From: Phocaeicola paurosaccharolyticus JCM 15092
GTDB taxonomy: Bacteria; Bacteroidota; Bacteroidia; Bacteroidales; Bacteroidaceae
Direction: 5' to 3'
NCBI RefSeq assembly: GCF_000613805.1
Contig: NZ_BAJR01000013.1
Location: 1 to 64,000 of the forward strand
Length of the DNA: 64,000 bases
Shown here: positions 20,270-29,872 of the stretch, one piece after another
Layout of the letters: each line of letters begins with the position of its first letter
Numbering within the stretch: the first letter of the stretch is position 1
Made by a program: the position numbers and the translations under genes
Notes under the pieces: generated by a model
What the model saw: the letters and a program-made list of their open reading frames with translations, nothing else
What the model was told of the DNA's origin: nothing
Databases searched by the model: none

Positions 20270-20277
20270 TATTTTTG
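20270..20277 (+). promoter_or_regulatory. -7 promoter box of the DUF4369 lipoprotein gene
   Basis: TATTTTTG matches TAnnTTTG 29 nt before the ATG at 20307. The best -33 candidate, TTG at 20252-20254, is closer than usual. Confidence 0.4.
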
Positions 20278-20306
20278 CTACTACGAAATAGTAAGAGGTA
20301 TTTTTA

Positions 20307-21011
20307 ATGAAAATGAATAAACTTTTTTTCTCTGTTATCTCAATCTTAGCTTTTACATCATGTGCTAGCGAATATAAGATAGAAGGTAGTTCTTCTGTTT
20401 CAAGGCTGGATGGAAAAATGTTATTTGTAAAAGTTCCTATGGGTGAATCTATGGTAAACATAGACTCATCAGAGGTTATTCATGGAATGTTTAAGATGGA
20501 GGGTGTTGCAGATTCTTCTATCTTCGCCTCACTATATATGGATGATGAAAGCATAATGCCTTTTGTCATTGAAAAGGGCCATATCTCTATAAGCATTGAC
20601 AACGCACGTATTCTTGTGAGTGGAACTCCACTTAATGATAAACTCTATTCATTTATTGCAAAGAAGAATTCGATAGATGATATGGCTTATGAACTTAGTA
20701 GGTTGGAGAGCCGTATGATTATGGATGGAAGTGATCCGGAGGATATTTCTCGTGAGTTGAGCATACGTCAGGAGAAGTTGGTTCATGATATGGATAAGCT
20801 TACTAAAGAATTTATTCAGAGTAACTATAATAATATCCTTGGTCCTGCTGTATTTATTATGATATGCAACAACTATCAGTATCCGGTTATTACTCCTTAC
20901 GTGGAGGAGATACTTAAAGATGCTCCGGATAGTTTCAAGAATGTACCATATGTTAAGGAGTACATCTCTGCTGCAAATATGAATATGGAGAAACTCAGAA
21001 ATGAACGGTAA
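20307..21011 (+). CDS. DUF4369 domain lipoprotein
   Basis: The 234-residue protein has a lipobox FTSC (Cys near residue 19) and then a beta-rich domain (about 30-110) whose pattern KVPMGESMVNIDSSEVIHGMFKMEG is typical of DUF4369. That domain is normally found in front of thioredoxin-like domains of Bacteroidota disulfide enzymes. Here the C-terminal part is alpha-helical, with no CXXC motif, so this is the domain without its redox partner. It may bind a ligand at the envelope, but the role is unknown. It is a single gene convergent with the acyltransferase. Confidence 0.8.
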   Translation: MKMNKLFFSVISILAFTSCASEYKIEGSSSVSRLDGKMLFVKVPMGESMVNIDSSEVIHGMFKMEGVADSSIFASLYMDDESIMPFVIEKGHISISIDNARILVSGTPLNDKLYSFIAKKNSIDDMAYELSRLESRMIMDGSDPEDISRELSIRQEKLVHDMDKLTKEFIQSNYNNILGPAVFIMICNNYQYPVITPYVEEILKDAPDSFKNVPYVKEYISAANMNMEKLRNER

Positions 21012-21014
21012 AAT

Positions 21015-21767
21015 TTATTGATCCGGATTATCCACTATGCCCTGATACTCTTCAGGTAAAGATTTATCAATAATTTCGTAAGATTCTTTCATTGTCTTTC
21101 TTACATTCTCCATGCCTTGTGATTCAGGAAATATAGGAGTATGTATAGTTAAGGTCATAGGATGCCAACTAATAAATCCTCCTGTTCGTGGAAGTACATT
21201 GAATGAGCCTGATATGGTAAGTGGTACAACAGGTAGTTGTATATCATCGGCAAGTTGGAAAGCCCCTTTCTTAAAATATCCCATATGCCCCGAGAATGTT
21301 CTTGCTCCTTCAGGGAATACCACAAGTGATGTTCCTCCTTGCAAAATCTCTCTTGCATGTTCTATCGTTTCTGCAATCTTTTTAGGACCCGATTTATCAA
21401 CGAAAATGTGATTAGCTGCTGCACAAGCAGGACCGACAAATGGCATCTTGCGGAGTGATTTCTTCATCATCCATTTAAAGTTTCGTCCTAAGAATCCATA
21501 AATTAGGAATATATCAAAAGAACCTTGGTGGTTAGCTACAAATACATACGAAGTTGTCTTCGAGATATTCTCTCTACCTTTTACGCGAACCGGCAATAGC
21601 AAGAAGAAACAGATAAGTTGTGACCAGATCTTCCCTGGATAGTATCCCCAAAAATGTGCATTCCCTAATGTGGACCCTAATATTGTAGTAATAGATGTCA
21701 GTATTGTTATGGCAAGAAGTATAGGAAAAGCAATAAATATTTGATATAAAACATATATGATTTTCAT
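21015..21767 (-). CDS. plsC: 1-acyl-sn-glycerol-3-phosphate acyltransferase
   Basis: PlsC acylates lysophosphatidic acid to phosphatidic acid at the inner membrane. The protein, 250 residues from my start, has an N-terminal membrane helix, the catalytic NHQGSFD (HX4D) motif near residue 80 and the substrate-binding FPEGARTFSGH near 150. I use the second Met (21767), because a minus-strand -7 box (TATATTTG at 21789-21796) overlaps the first possible start at 21791. Confidence 0.92.
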   Translation of the reverse strand: MKIIYVLYQIFIAFPILLAITILTSITTILGSTLGNAHFWGYYPGKIWSQLICFFLLLPVRVKGRENISKTTSYVFVANHQGSFDIFLIYGFLGRNFKWMMKKSLRKMPFVGPACAAANHIFVDKSGPKKIAETIEHAREILQGGTSLVVFPEGARTFSGHMGYFKKGAFQLADDIQLPVVPLTISGSFNVLPRTGGFISWHPMTLTIHTPIFPESQGMENVRKTMKESYEIIDKSLPEEYQGIVDNPDQ

Positions 21768-21853
21768 AAGGCTAAGCTTAATTTTACACAAATATAATGC
21801 AACTTAAGTGTAGTCCAAAAAAGGGTATTGATTTTTTATCTCTTTAAATAGGT

Positions 21854-23023
21854 TTATCTTTTTCCCTTACCATCAGATAGTGTTATCACGGTAATCTCAG
21901 GCCTGGCTCCAATTCTGAGAGGAAACATAACATATCCTAGACCTATGTTTACAAATAGTTTTCTATCTCCTTGACTATATAAACCATCATATTCATCGTA
22001 AACAAACTTAGCCGGAGAGAATCCAAATATAGATGTCTGCATGTTGTGTGTATGTCCTGATAGCATGAGATTAACATCCGACTTTGGAAGAACTTCTCTT
22101 CTCCAATGAGTGGGGTCATGGCTAAGCAGAACCTTGAACATCTTACCAGTACCTTTCAAGGCTTTAGGCAAGTTACCATAGTCAGGAAATGGAGGTCTTC
22201 CACTGTTCTCTACTCCGATAAGTGCTATGCTGTCATTGCCTTTCCTTAGTTTTACATTCTCATTGTTTAACAATCTCCATCCCATTTGTGCCTCGTAACT
22301 CTTAAGTTCGTCCATATTCTCCTTTTTTGCCTTTTCGCTATTCCACTTTACATATGGAGAATAGTCATGGTTGCCAAGTACTGAATAAACTCCGTCTTTT
22401 GCCTTAAGTCCTGACAAAATTTTCATGAATGGGGTCACTTCATAAGCAAGGTTATTTACCAGATCCCCGGTAAAAACTATGAGGTCTGGGTTTTGTTTGT
22501 TTACAATTCTTACTACTTTACTTAGTGCTTTTCCCTTGTCGGTCCAACTTCCGGAGTGAAGGTCGGATATCTGTACTATCTTATAGCCATTAAATTCTGG
22601 TGGCAGTTTCCTAAATGTTGTTGTAACTTCTCTTACCTGGAAGTCTCTTTTACCATAAGTACCTCCATATATTATATACCCTAGAGCTATTATAGCTATT
22701 GCACCTCCTATATACTCTCCGTTTATCTTTAATCCTGTAATCTTATGAAAGAGCATCATAAATAGGATCATAAGTGTGAACAGAATCTGTGGAACTGTAT
22801 AGCAGAGAAAGAAAATTATAAAGTTAGCAAGTACTCTTATTGATCTGGGAGAAGGCTCATATGAAATAAGTATATAAGCCATGACAATAATAATTAATAG
22901 GGTAGGAAGCCAGAATAGTAGCTTTACCACTCTATTACTCATCTTAGAAATATATTTTCTATAGATAAAGAATGTTGGAAGTACAAGTATTAAAAGAAAG
23001 AATATTAAAAGTCGGATAAGCAT
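21854..23023 (-). CDS. Membrane metallophosphoesterase
   Basis: The 389-residue protein begins with three or four transmembrane helices (about 1-125). A calcineurin-like phosphoesterase domain follows, with all metal-binding blocks visible: QISDLHSGSW, TGDLVNN, LGNHDY, LLSHDPTHW and LSGHTHNMQ. The layout resembles YkuE/YaeI-type phosphodiesterases, which act on membrane-linked substrates. The substrate here is unknown. It stands apart from its neighbours, with about 60 nt to the next gene on each side. Confidence 0.9.
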   Translation of the reverse strand: MLIRLLIFFLLILVLPTFFIYRKYISKMSNRVVKLLFWLPTLLIIIVMAYILISYEPSPRSIRVLANFIIFFLCYTVPQILFTLMILFMMLFHKITGLKINGEYIGGAIAIIALGYIIYGGTYGKRDFQVREVTTTFRKLPPEFNGYKIVQISDLHSGSWTDKGKALSKVVRIVNKQNPDLIVFTGDLVNNLAYEVTPFMKILSGLKAKDGVYSVLGNHDYSPYVKWNSEKAKKENMDELKSYEAQMGWRLLNNENVKLRKGNDSIALIGVENSGRPPFPDYGNLPKALKGTGKMFKVLLSHDPTHWRREVLPKSDVNLMLSGHTHNMQTSIFGFSPAKFVYDEYDGLYSQGDRKLFVNIGLGYVMFPLRIGARPEITVITLSDGKGKR

Positions 23024-23083
23024 GATTCATCTAATTTATATACTATATAACATGTTATCATTGCAAATGTTCAGACTGAAAAA

Positions 23084-23962
23084 CTAAATATTTGCTGCTA
23101 AATATTTTTTTGCCTGTTCAATTGATATGCCTCTTCTCTTTGCATAGTCAGCCAACTGAATTTCATCTATCTCTCCTATAGAGAAATATTGTGCTTTTGG
23201 GTGAGCAAACATAAGTCCGCTTACAGATGCATGGGGAATCATCATGCCGTTTTCAGTTAGTGTAATGCCTATTGATGATAAGTTTATCAGATCATTAATG
23301 ACAAAGTTAATTGACTGGTCGGGTAGTGAAGGGTATCCCACAGCCGGACGAATACCCTGATATCTCTCCATGAACAGATCTTTTGGAGATAGGTTCTCAT
23401 CCTTAGCATATCCCCAAAGCTCCTTTCTTACATATTCATGTACCTTTTCAGCTGTAGCTTCAGCAAGTCTGTCGCATATTGTCTGTGAGAGCATTCGCAT
23501 ATAGTCATCGTTATCAAAAAGATGTTCCATCTCTTTTTCCACTGTTGATGCAAATACTCCTATTTTGTCTTTTATATTGTGAGATAAAGGTCTTATATAA
23601 TCACTCAGACAGATGAATACCTCTTTCCCTTTAGACTGTTGACGAAGTAGAGGAAATAGTGTATCTCCAATAATTATATCATCCCCCTGGCTGTTTGCAT
23701 CAAATAGTTCACAGATAGCATGGGTATGGTACTTCTTATCTAAAGCTTTTAGTAGTTCCTTTGCATCTTTATATAGTTTGCTTGCCTGAATGGCCTTCTC
23801 TCTATCCTCTGGAGGAAAACTATCTAACCAACCTGTTTGGCAAGCCACACAGTCGTGTATGTCTGCAACTGTTGCAAACTTGGGAGCAAAGCTCCATGCA
23901 TGGAAGAAGTATATCCAATTGATATACTCGCTCACTTGATGGATTTTGTAGTCTATTATCAT
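23084..23962 (-). CDS. Stand-alone methionine synthase (MetH) reactivation domain
   Basis: The 292-residue protein consists of the AdoMet-binding activation domain that normally ends cobalamin-dependent methionine synthase. The AdoMet motif GIRPAVGYPSLPDQ sits near residue 210, and a closing region SGLMFAHPKAQYFSIGEI matches the family. The cobalamin, folate and homocysteine domains of MetH are absent here. It would reductively methylate oxidised cob(II)alamin on a partner protein, in trans. It overlaps pyrC by 4 nt (ATGA) and is last in a three-gene operon. Whether it serves a split MetH or another B12 enzyme cannot be told from this window. Confidence 0.88.
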   Translation of the reverse strand: MIIDYKIHQVSEYINWIYFFHAWSFAPKFATVADIHDCVACQTGWLDSFPPEDREKAIQASKLYKDAKELLKALDKKYHTHAICELFDANSQGDDIIIGDTLFPLLRQQSKGKEVFICLSDYIRPLSHNIKDKIGVFASTVEKEMEHLFDNDDYMRMLSQTICDRLAEATAEKVHEYVRKELWGYAKDENLSPKDLFMERYQGIRPAVGYPSLPDQSINFVINDLINLSSIGITLTENGMMIPHASVSGLMFAHPKAQYFSIGEIDEIQLADYAKRRGISIEQAKKYLAANI

Positions 23963-25299
23963 CTTGCAAATGTTAGATGTTCTCCTAAGCTACCTTCTAT
24001 AATTGTATTATTTGAATATACCAGATTACCATTTACAAATGTTTTCTCTACTTTAGAGCTAAGGGTCTCACCATTTAGAGGACTCCATCCACATTTGCTT
24101 AGAATATCCTTTTGCTTGATTTTATGGGCAGAGTTACTGTTTACTATAACAAGGTCTGCCTTATATCCCTTACGTATAAATCCTCTCTTCTCAATGTTAT
24201 AAAGCTTTGCCGGATTATGACACATCTTTTTTACAATCTCTTCTATTGAAATTATTCCCTCTTTTTCAAGTTTCATCATTGCCAACAGCGAGAATTGTAT
24301 CATTGGCATTCCCGATGTAGCTTTAAAAGCGCCACCTTCCTTCTCAGACAATAGGTGAGGAGCATGGTCGGTAGCAATGACATCAATTAAATCAGTTGCA
24401 ATAGCTGCTCGCAAAGCATTTCTGTCATTTATGCTCTTTATAGCCGGGTTACACTTAACAAGTGATCCTAATCTCTTATAATCTTCATCCGAGTAGAGTA
24501 GGTGTGCAATACATACTTCAGCAGTAATCTGTTTATCTTCAAGAGCTCTGTTCTCAAGTAGTGATAGCTCTTTTTCTGTTGTGAGATGAAGGATATGTAG
24601 TTTCGCATCGGTCTCTCGGGCCAATTCTATAGCTAGTGATGATGATCTATAACATGCCTCTTCACTTCTTATAAGAGGATGATATTTTATGTCGACATCT
24701 TCACCGAAATATTTCTTATAGAATGCACTGTTCTTGGATATGATTGACTGCTCCTCACAATGTGCCGCAATAATCATATTGGCATTTTTGAAGATCTTAT
24801 TCAAAGCATCTCTCCTGTCAACAAGCATGTTCCCCGTACTGGAGCCCATAAAGAGTTTTATACCACATATGTTTCTCTTATCAAGTGAAGGGAGTAAATT
24901 GCTGTTATTGTTTGTTGCTCCGAAATAGAATGAGTAGTTTGCAATACTATTCTCCTGTGCTACAAGGAATTTATTCTCGAGTGCCTCAATAGTTGTAGTC
25001 TGAGGGTTGGTATTAGGCATGTCCATATAGCTTGTAACGCCACCTGCTACTGCAGCACGACTTTCTGTAGATATATCAGCTTTATAGGTAAGCCCCGGAT
25101 CACGGAAGTGTACATGATCATCAATTACACCGGGTATCAGAAAATTACCTTTCGCATCAACTATATTATCGAATATATTCTCATCAAATGCACCGTCCTG
25201 TAGTATATCGGCGATTTTATCATTTTCGATAACAACAGCACCTGGGAAACTCTTTCCTTCGTTTACGATTATTGCATTCTTGATTAATGTGGATGCCAT
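23959..25299 (-). CDS. pyrC: Dihydroorotase
   Basis: This zinc enzyme closes carbamoyl-aspartate to dihydroorotate in pyrimidine synthesis. The 446-residue length marks the type I/AllB-like form. Visible motifs are the metal-binding DHVHFRDPG near residue 61, GIKLFMGSSTG with the Lys of the binuclear site near 150, AAHCEEQ, CNPAIKS and IATDHAPH near 310. It sits between a glycosyltransferase (1-nt overlap, TAATG) and the MetH-activation gene (4-nt overlap), so the three are one translational unit. The operon promoter is probably at the -7 box 26076-26083. Confidence 0.93.
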   Translation of the reverse strand: MASTLIKNAIIVNEGKSFPGAVVIENDKIADILQDGAFDENIFDNIVDAKGNFLIPGVIDDHVHFRDPGLTYKADISTESRAAVAGGVTSYMDMPNTNPQTTTIEALENKFLVAQENSIANYSFYFGATNNNSNLLPSLDKRNICGIKLFMGSSTGNMLVDRRDALNKIFKNANMIIAAHCEEQSIISKNSAFYKKYFGEDVDIKYHPLIRSEEACYRSSSLAIELARETDAKLHILHLTTEKELSLLENRALEDKQITAEVCIAHLLYSDEDYKRLGSLVKCNPAIKSINDRNALRAAIATDLIDVIATDHAPHLLSEKEGGAFKATSGMPMIQFSLLAMMKLEKEGIISIEEIVKKMCHNPAKLYNIEKRGFIRKGYKADLVIVNSNSAHKIKQKDILSKCGWSPLNGETLSSKVEKTFVNGNLVYSNNTIIEGSLGEHLTFAR

Positions 25300-26045
25300 T
25301 ATCTTTTCTTTTGAGGATATTTTTTTAATAAACTGTCCAATTTAAGTTGTATAACTCCAAGAACTGCCTCTCCAAATATGGAGCTGTTCATTTTAGATAC
25401 GCCAAGTTCGCGGTTAACAAATATAACAGGTACCTCAGCTATTTTAAAACCACATTTATAGGTGGTGAACTTCATCTCTATTTGGAACGCATATCCTTTG
25501 AATCTGATCTTATCCAGATCTATTGTTTCAAGAACCTCTCTGCGATAGCACTTAAATCCGGCTGTAGTGTCGTGAATCTTAAGACCTGTAATTATACGTA
25601 CATATTTTGATGCAAAATAGGACATTAGCACTCGTCCCATTGGCCAGTTAACAACGTTTACTCCACTTACATATCTTGATCCGATAGAGAGGTCATATCC
25701 ATCATTAGAACACTTTTCATATAGTCTTGGTAGGTCATTAGGGTTATGGCTGAAATCAGCGTCCATCTCGAATATGTAGTCATATTTTTGCTCTATAGAC
25801 CATTTGAATCCGGTAATATATGCTGTACCAAGGCCAAGCTTGCCTTTTCTCTCTATCATAAAAAGTCTGTCTGGAAATTCAGTCTGTAATCTCTTTACGA
25901 TATCTGCAGTCCCGTCTGGTGAATTGTCTTCAATGATTAATATATCGAAACTCTTTTCTAGATTGAAAACAGCTCTTATAATGCTTTCTATATTCTCTTT
26001 TTCGTTGTATGTTGGTATTATAACAATACTGTCAGACTGTGCCAT
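25299..26045 (-). CDS. Polyprenol monophosphomannose synthase-like GT2 glycosyltransferase
   Basis: The 248-residue GT-A enzyme transfers a sugar, typically mannose from GDP-mannose, to a polyprenyl phosphate on the cytoplasmic face. It shows PTYNEKENI, the nucleotide-binding EDNSPDGTADIVK, the metal-binding MDADFSHNP (DXD-like) near residue 93 and the GSRYVSG...DTTAGFKCYRR block typical of DPM1 homologues. There are no membrane helices, as in the single-domain type. It is first in the operon with pyrC. A minus-strand -7 box (TACATTTG) lies at 26076-26083. Confidence 0.92.
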   Translation of the reverse strand: MAQSDSIVIIPTYNEKENIESIIRAVFNLEKSFDILIIEDNSPDGTADIVKRLQTEFPDRLFMIERKGKLGLGTAYITGFKWSIEQKYDYIFEMDADFSHNPNDLPRLYEKCSNDGYDLSIGSRYVSGVNVVNWPMGRVLMSYFASKYVRIITGLKIHDTTAGFKCYRREVLETIDLDKIRFKGYAFQIEMKFTTYKCGFKIAEVPVIFVNRELGVSKMNSSIFGEAVLGVIQLKLDSLLKKYPQKKR

Positions 26046-26127
26046 ACATGTTCTTTTAATAATTTTTCAATAAGACAAATGTAATTATAATATTAATATG
26101 TGTCTCTTAATTTTATTATATTAAATA

Positions 26128-26163
26128 AAAACGGACTAATAAAAAATGTTATTAGTCCGTTTA
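26128..26163. terminator. Hairpin in the 284-nt gap before the S41 peptidase gene
   Basis: A 10-bp perfect core stem, ACGGACTAAT with ATTAGTCCGT, is extended by A/T pairs and has a short A-rich loop. On the minus strand it follows the S41 peptidase stop by about 170 nt and could end that transcript. I see nothing else in this gap. Confidence 0.65.
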
Positions 26164-26329
26164 TATATGATTATGAAATTAATAAGTCAATACCCGCTTA
26201 GAAGCGTCTATTACTACATTTGTCTATATTATAATAGAATAGCAGTTCCTGCGCCTTTTAACATGCTTTATTTATCACTTATTTCAAAAAGCTATAGTCT
26301 TTCTTTTTGATTGTTTTTGTCTTCTTTTC

Positions 26330-27724
26330 TTATTTGATTTTAAAACCTATAGGATTGCGAAGAGATATAGATGATTTAAGTTCCGATGTCCCTTGAACAT
26401 TCACTTTGCTCATGGTGTAATCAGGCATTGTACCTGATGTTATTAAAGAGATTGTATTCTTTAATAGCAATTCATTTATATCACCTAATGGAAGAAGGCT
26501 ACCTGAATAACTACGTTCACTTATTGCATATGTAGGATTTATGCCCGTTGAGTAATCCCCTGAACCATTTGAATTAAGGACATAAGCGACAACAGGCCAT
26601 AAAACAAATTTAAGATTATCTGTTGTGAATGGTTCTAATGCAACGTTCTTTCCAACAGTTTTTTCACCAATGATTATTACATTATCATCTCCCATATATG
26701 GTTTCAGGCAATTGATAACTGCTTCAGATGCGGAAGCCGTGAACGATGAAGTTAGTATATATATCTTTTTTAGATTCAAGTTGTAAGCGCTTAAATCGTT
26801 TATGAAATCATATGATACATTCTGTGGAGTTGTCTTGTCATTATACTTCAAAGTGAGGAATGTCTTCCCAAGTGCAGTTGATGGCGCAAGCATAGAGGCA
26901 AGTTCTTGAGCACATGTCAGGTAACCTCCGGTATTATATCTTAAATCAAGAATAAATTCGCTTGGTGCCTCACCCTTGAACTTAGAGAATATCTGTTTCA
27001 TATTATTCAAGTACTGAGTATCTTTGCTATTGTCGTCTGGGCCTGTGCTGAATTTGTTGTATACAAGATATGCAATCTTCTTTCCGCCTACGGTGTAAGT
27101 TGTATCTACAAAGAATGGGTTGTTCTCGACCTTGCGTGATGCCTGAATTTCTATTTTTCTCTCATTTATCCATGCCGGTTCTCCATCAACAGAGGTAATA
27201 TCTCTTACTGTAAATTCTTTGGCATAACCATCCATTAGGTAGGCATAGTTGTCGTTGGTAACACGTTCTCCCATCACTTCGGAAATCCAGTCACCTCTTT
27301 TCAATCCTGCTTCGTAAGCAGGTGAATTAGGAAGTACATAGAGTACTCTGGCGAGTGTGTGGGCTGTTGTTTGAGTAGGGTCTTTTATAAGTTCAAAGTC
27401 AAAGCCGTAAGTAGATTTATTTTTTATGTAATTTCCGGAATTGATTATTGAGCTATCTTTAACTACAACATATGAGTATTGGTCAGCTTTTTCTGATGTG
27501 CTCCCTTTGAACATTATTGTTTGTAGAAACTCATCAGCAGTTGCAAAATAGTCATCGAATGAGGTCTCAGACATATTATCATACCATAGGTAATGTTCTT
27601 GCATTATTCCTTCTATCCACTTGTCATCATTTGTCATTTCTTCGAATTCGTAAGTCCTGTCAACTCCACACGAGTAGATAAGGGTGGTAGAGAAAATATA
27701 TAATATTAGTCTGGAGATTTTCAT
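26330..27724 (-). CDS. S41 family peptidase lipoprotein (PDZ, CtpA-like)
   Basis: The protein is 464 residues from my start and has a lipobox IYSC. A short helical N-terminal region is followed by a PDZ domain (about 110-200, with LPNSPAYEAGLKRGDWI) and a tail-specific-protease domain. The catalytic Ser lies in SSFTASASEAV near residue 330, and the Lys in GEKTVGKN about 27 residues later. Such proteins are periplasmic or surface-exposed in Bacteroidales. I prefer the Met at 27724 because it starts a normal signal peptide. A -7 box (TAACTTTG, minus) lies at 27742-27749. Confidence 0.9.
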   Translation of the reverse strand: MKISRLILYIFSTTLIYSCGVDRTYEFEEMTNDDKWIEGIMQEHYLWYDNMSETSFDDYFATADEFLQTIMFKGSTSEKADQYSYVVVKDSSIINSGNYIKNKSTYGFDFELIKDPTQTTAHTLARVLYVLPNSPAYEAGLKRGDWISEVMGERVTNDNYAYLMDGYAKEFTVRDITSVDGEPAWINERKIEIQASRKVENNPFFVDTTYTVGGKKIAYLVYNKFSTGPDDNSKDTQYLNNMKQIFSKFKGEAPSEFILDLRYNTGGYLTCAQELASMLAPSTALGKTFLTLKYNDKTTPQNVSYDFINDLSAYNLNLKKIYILTSSFTASASEAVINCLKPYMGDDNVIIIGEKTVGKNVALEPFTTDNLKFVLWPVVAYVLNSNGSGDYSTGINPTYAISERSYSGSLLPLGDINELLLKNTISLITSGTMPDYTMSKVNVQGTSELKSSISLRNPIGFKIK

Positions 27725-27766
27725 ATGCAAAAAATTTGCGACAAAGTTAGATTTTTTTTAGAGAAG

Positions 27767-29155
27767 TCAGTGCTTTATTTTCTTTTTATATGATTCTGCA
27801 GCTTCGAGAACATTGATTACAAAGTTGTATGTGTCTTTGCCACGGAAATAACCACTTTTGCATACAGGGTCATTATAGTACTCTTCATTACTCTTCAAGA
27901 GAATAAATTCTGCAACATTATTATCCCATTTGTATCCGTTCTTGCCATATTTCTTTGCTAAAGCCATGGCATCTATAACATGTCCAGCTCCGGCATTGTA
28001 GGCAGCAAGTATAAATTTAACTCTCTCTTTAGGGTCTTTTATCTTACTGAACTTCCTGTCAGTAATTTTTATATATTTTGTAGCAGCCTTTATGCTCTCT
28101 TCAGCATCGTGCTCTTTTCCTGGTAGAATACCCATTTTTCTAGCAGTGCTAGGCATAAGCTGCATCATGCCTTGGGCTCCTGCCCAGGAAACAGCTCCTG
28201 TATTGAAGTTTGATTCAATGTATGCCAGAGCAGCTAGCAATCTCCAGTCCCATCCAATACCTTTGGCGTATTTTTTAAACAACTTATCAAAATGAGAAAT
28301 TTTTCCATCTTTCAGTGATAGTATAGAACCATGTTGATATGTCTTACTCTGCTCAAAATAACGTGATAAAAGATTAGTGTAGAAGCTTGCGTCTACAATC
28401 TTTTGGTGCCATTCGTTTGCCGCTTTTTCAAGTAGTGGGGTATTCTTCCTTACTGCCCATGATGCTCTTTGGTCGAAACTTACCGGAACATCAATTAAAA
28501 TATTGGGATAGTATGTCTTGTTGAACTTGGCTAGGTTGTCGTCACTGATAGCAAAATCGATCTTTCCACTTGATACCTGCATTATCAGATCCTCCTCTGT
28601 AACAGAGTCATTATCTACCCTATGAATCTTAATACCGCCACCAAGCTCTTTATCAAGGTTTACTAATCTATCATAATGCTTTCCGGGTTTCACATAAATC
28701 TCTTTACCGATAAGCTCGGTGACATTTTTTACCTCATTTTCATTATCTTTCCTTTGAACCAAGACCTGATGTGATATAACCTCCTCTCCACAGAAGTTTA
28801 TTGAGTCTTTGTACTCTTTTGTAACAGGGAAGTTGTATGCTATAATATCGCCCTTGCCACTCTTTAGCATTTTAAACATCTCATCATTACTCTTAGCCAC
28901 CTTGATGTCAAGTTTTACCCCTAGTGACTTGGCGAACTCTTTGGCCAGTTCATACTGGAAACCCATCTCTTCGCCACGATATCTGAAATATGATAAGGAA
29001 CTGTTTAATGTAAGTACTGTAATTTTCCCCCTCTTCTTTATCTGCGGCAGATCATACTGCATATTTTTATCTGCCTGTTTATCTTTTTTAGAACAACCTA
29101 AAGTAAAGAGAGATAGGCAAGTAACCAAGCATAGTATAATCCACTTATTTATCAT
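27767..29155 (-). CDS. mltF: Membrane-bound lytic murein transglycosylase F-type
   Basis: This is a 462-residue lipoprotein (TLGC lipobox). An SBP_bac_3 solute-binding-like domain (about 38-265) is followed by a soluble-lytic-transglycosylase domain (about 295-450), with the catalytic Glu in ALAYIESNFN and the supporting AGAQGMMQLMPSTARKMG. MltF cuts the glycan strand of peptidoglycan to 1,6-anhydro ends; the binding domain is thought to regulate it. Its start overlaps the end of udk by 4 nt, so the two genes form one transcript. Confidence 0.92.
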   Translation of the reverse strand: MINKWIILCLVTCLSLFTLGCSKKDKQADKNMQYDLPQIKKRGKITVLTLNSSLSYFRYRGEEMGFQYELAKEFAKSLGVKLDIKVAKSNDEMFKMLKSGKGDIIAYNFPVTKEYKDSINFCGEEVISHQVLVQRKDNENEVKNVTELIGKEIYVKPGKHYDRLVNLDKELGGGIKIHRVDNDSVTEEDLIMQVSSGKIDFAISDDNLAKFNKTYYPNILIDVPVSFDQRASWAVRKNTPLLEKAANEWHQKIVDASFYTNLLSRYFEQSKTYQHGSILSLKDGKISHFDKLFKKYAKGIGWDWRLLAALAYIESNFNTGAVSWAGAQGMMQLMPSTARKMGILPGKEHDAEESIKAATKYIKITDRKFSKIKDPKERVKFILAAYNAGAGHVIDAMALAKKYGKNGYKWDNNVAEFILLKSNEEYYNDPVCKSGYFRGKDTYNFVINVLEAAESYKKKIKH

Positions 29156-29763
29156 TTACCAAGAATCTTCTCAATATATAGTTTAATAATCTCTATAGCC
29201 TTCTGGTTATGCCCTCCTTGAGGAATTATAAGATCAGCGTAGCGTTTACATGGCTCAATAAATTCCAGATGCATAGGTTTAAGTACTTTCATGTACCTTT
29301 CCATAACAGCTTCCGCAGTACGGCCTCTTTCGAGCACATCTCTTTGAATAACTCTTATAAGTCGTTCATCAGGGTCGGCATCCACAAAAAACTTAAGGTC
29401 CATAAGGTTTCTCAGTCTCTTGTCACTTAATGCCATGATACCTTCAATAATAATAACCTCTTTAGGCTCTACATGTATTGTCTCTCTTTGACGAGTACAG
29501 GTCAGATATGAATAAATCGGTTGCTCTATAGATTCTCCTTTTTTCAGCATTGCAATATGTTTTGAAAGCAAATCCCAGTCGAAAGCATTTGGGTGATCAA
29601 AGTTTATATTTTGTCTCTCTTCAACAGGAACATTACTACTATCCTTATAGTATGAATCTTGAGGAATGAGTGCTACCTCATCTTTGGGGAGAGAGTCAAT
29701 AATTCTTTTTACCACTGTTGTCTTTCCCGATCCAGTTCCGCCGGCAATACCGATTATTATCAT
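29152..29763 (-). CDS. udk: Uridine kinase
   Basis: This pyrimidine-salvage kinase phosphorylates uridine and cytidine. From the Met at 29763 the protein is 203 residues, starting MIIIGIAGGTGSGKTT with the P-loop at residues 7-16, then DSYYKD, NFDHPNAFDW and VIIIEGIMALSD. A longer frame to 29817 exists but adds 18 residues before the P-loop that the family lacks. A minus-strand -7 box (TATTTTTG) is at 29840-29847. It is coupled to mltF by a 4-nt overlap. Confidence 0.95.
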   Translation of the reverse strand: MIIIGIAGGTGSGKTTVVKRIIDSLPKDEVALIPQDSYYKDSSNVPVEERQNINFDHPNAFDWDLLSKHIAMLKKGESIEQPIYSYLTCTRQRETIHVEPKEVIIIEGIMALSDKRLRNLMDLKFFVDADPDERLIRVIQRDVLERGRTAEAVMERYMKVLKPMHLEFIEPCKRYADLIIPQGGHNQKAIEIIKLYIEKILGK

Positions 29764-29872
29764 TTTATTGAATGCAGTTATAAGAAATTTATTAAATTTG
29801 CAACAGGTCAGAATCATTCTTCTGACCTATTATATAATACAAAAATAGAAGAATAAATTTACATAATCAAGT

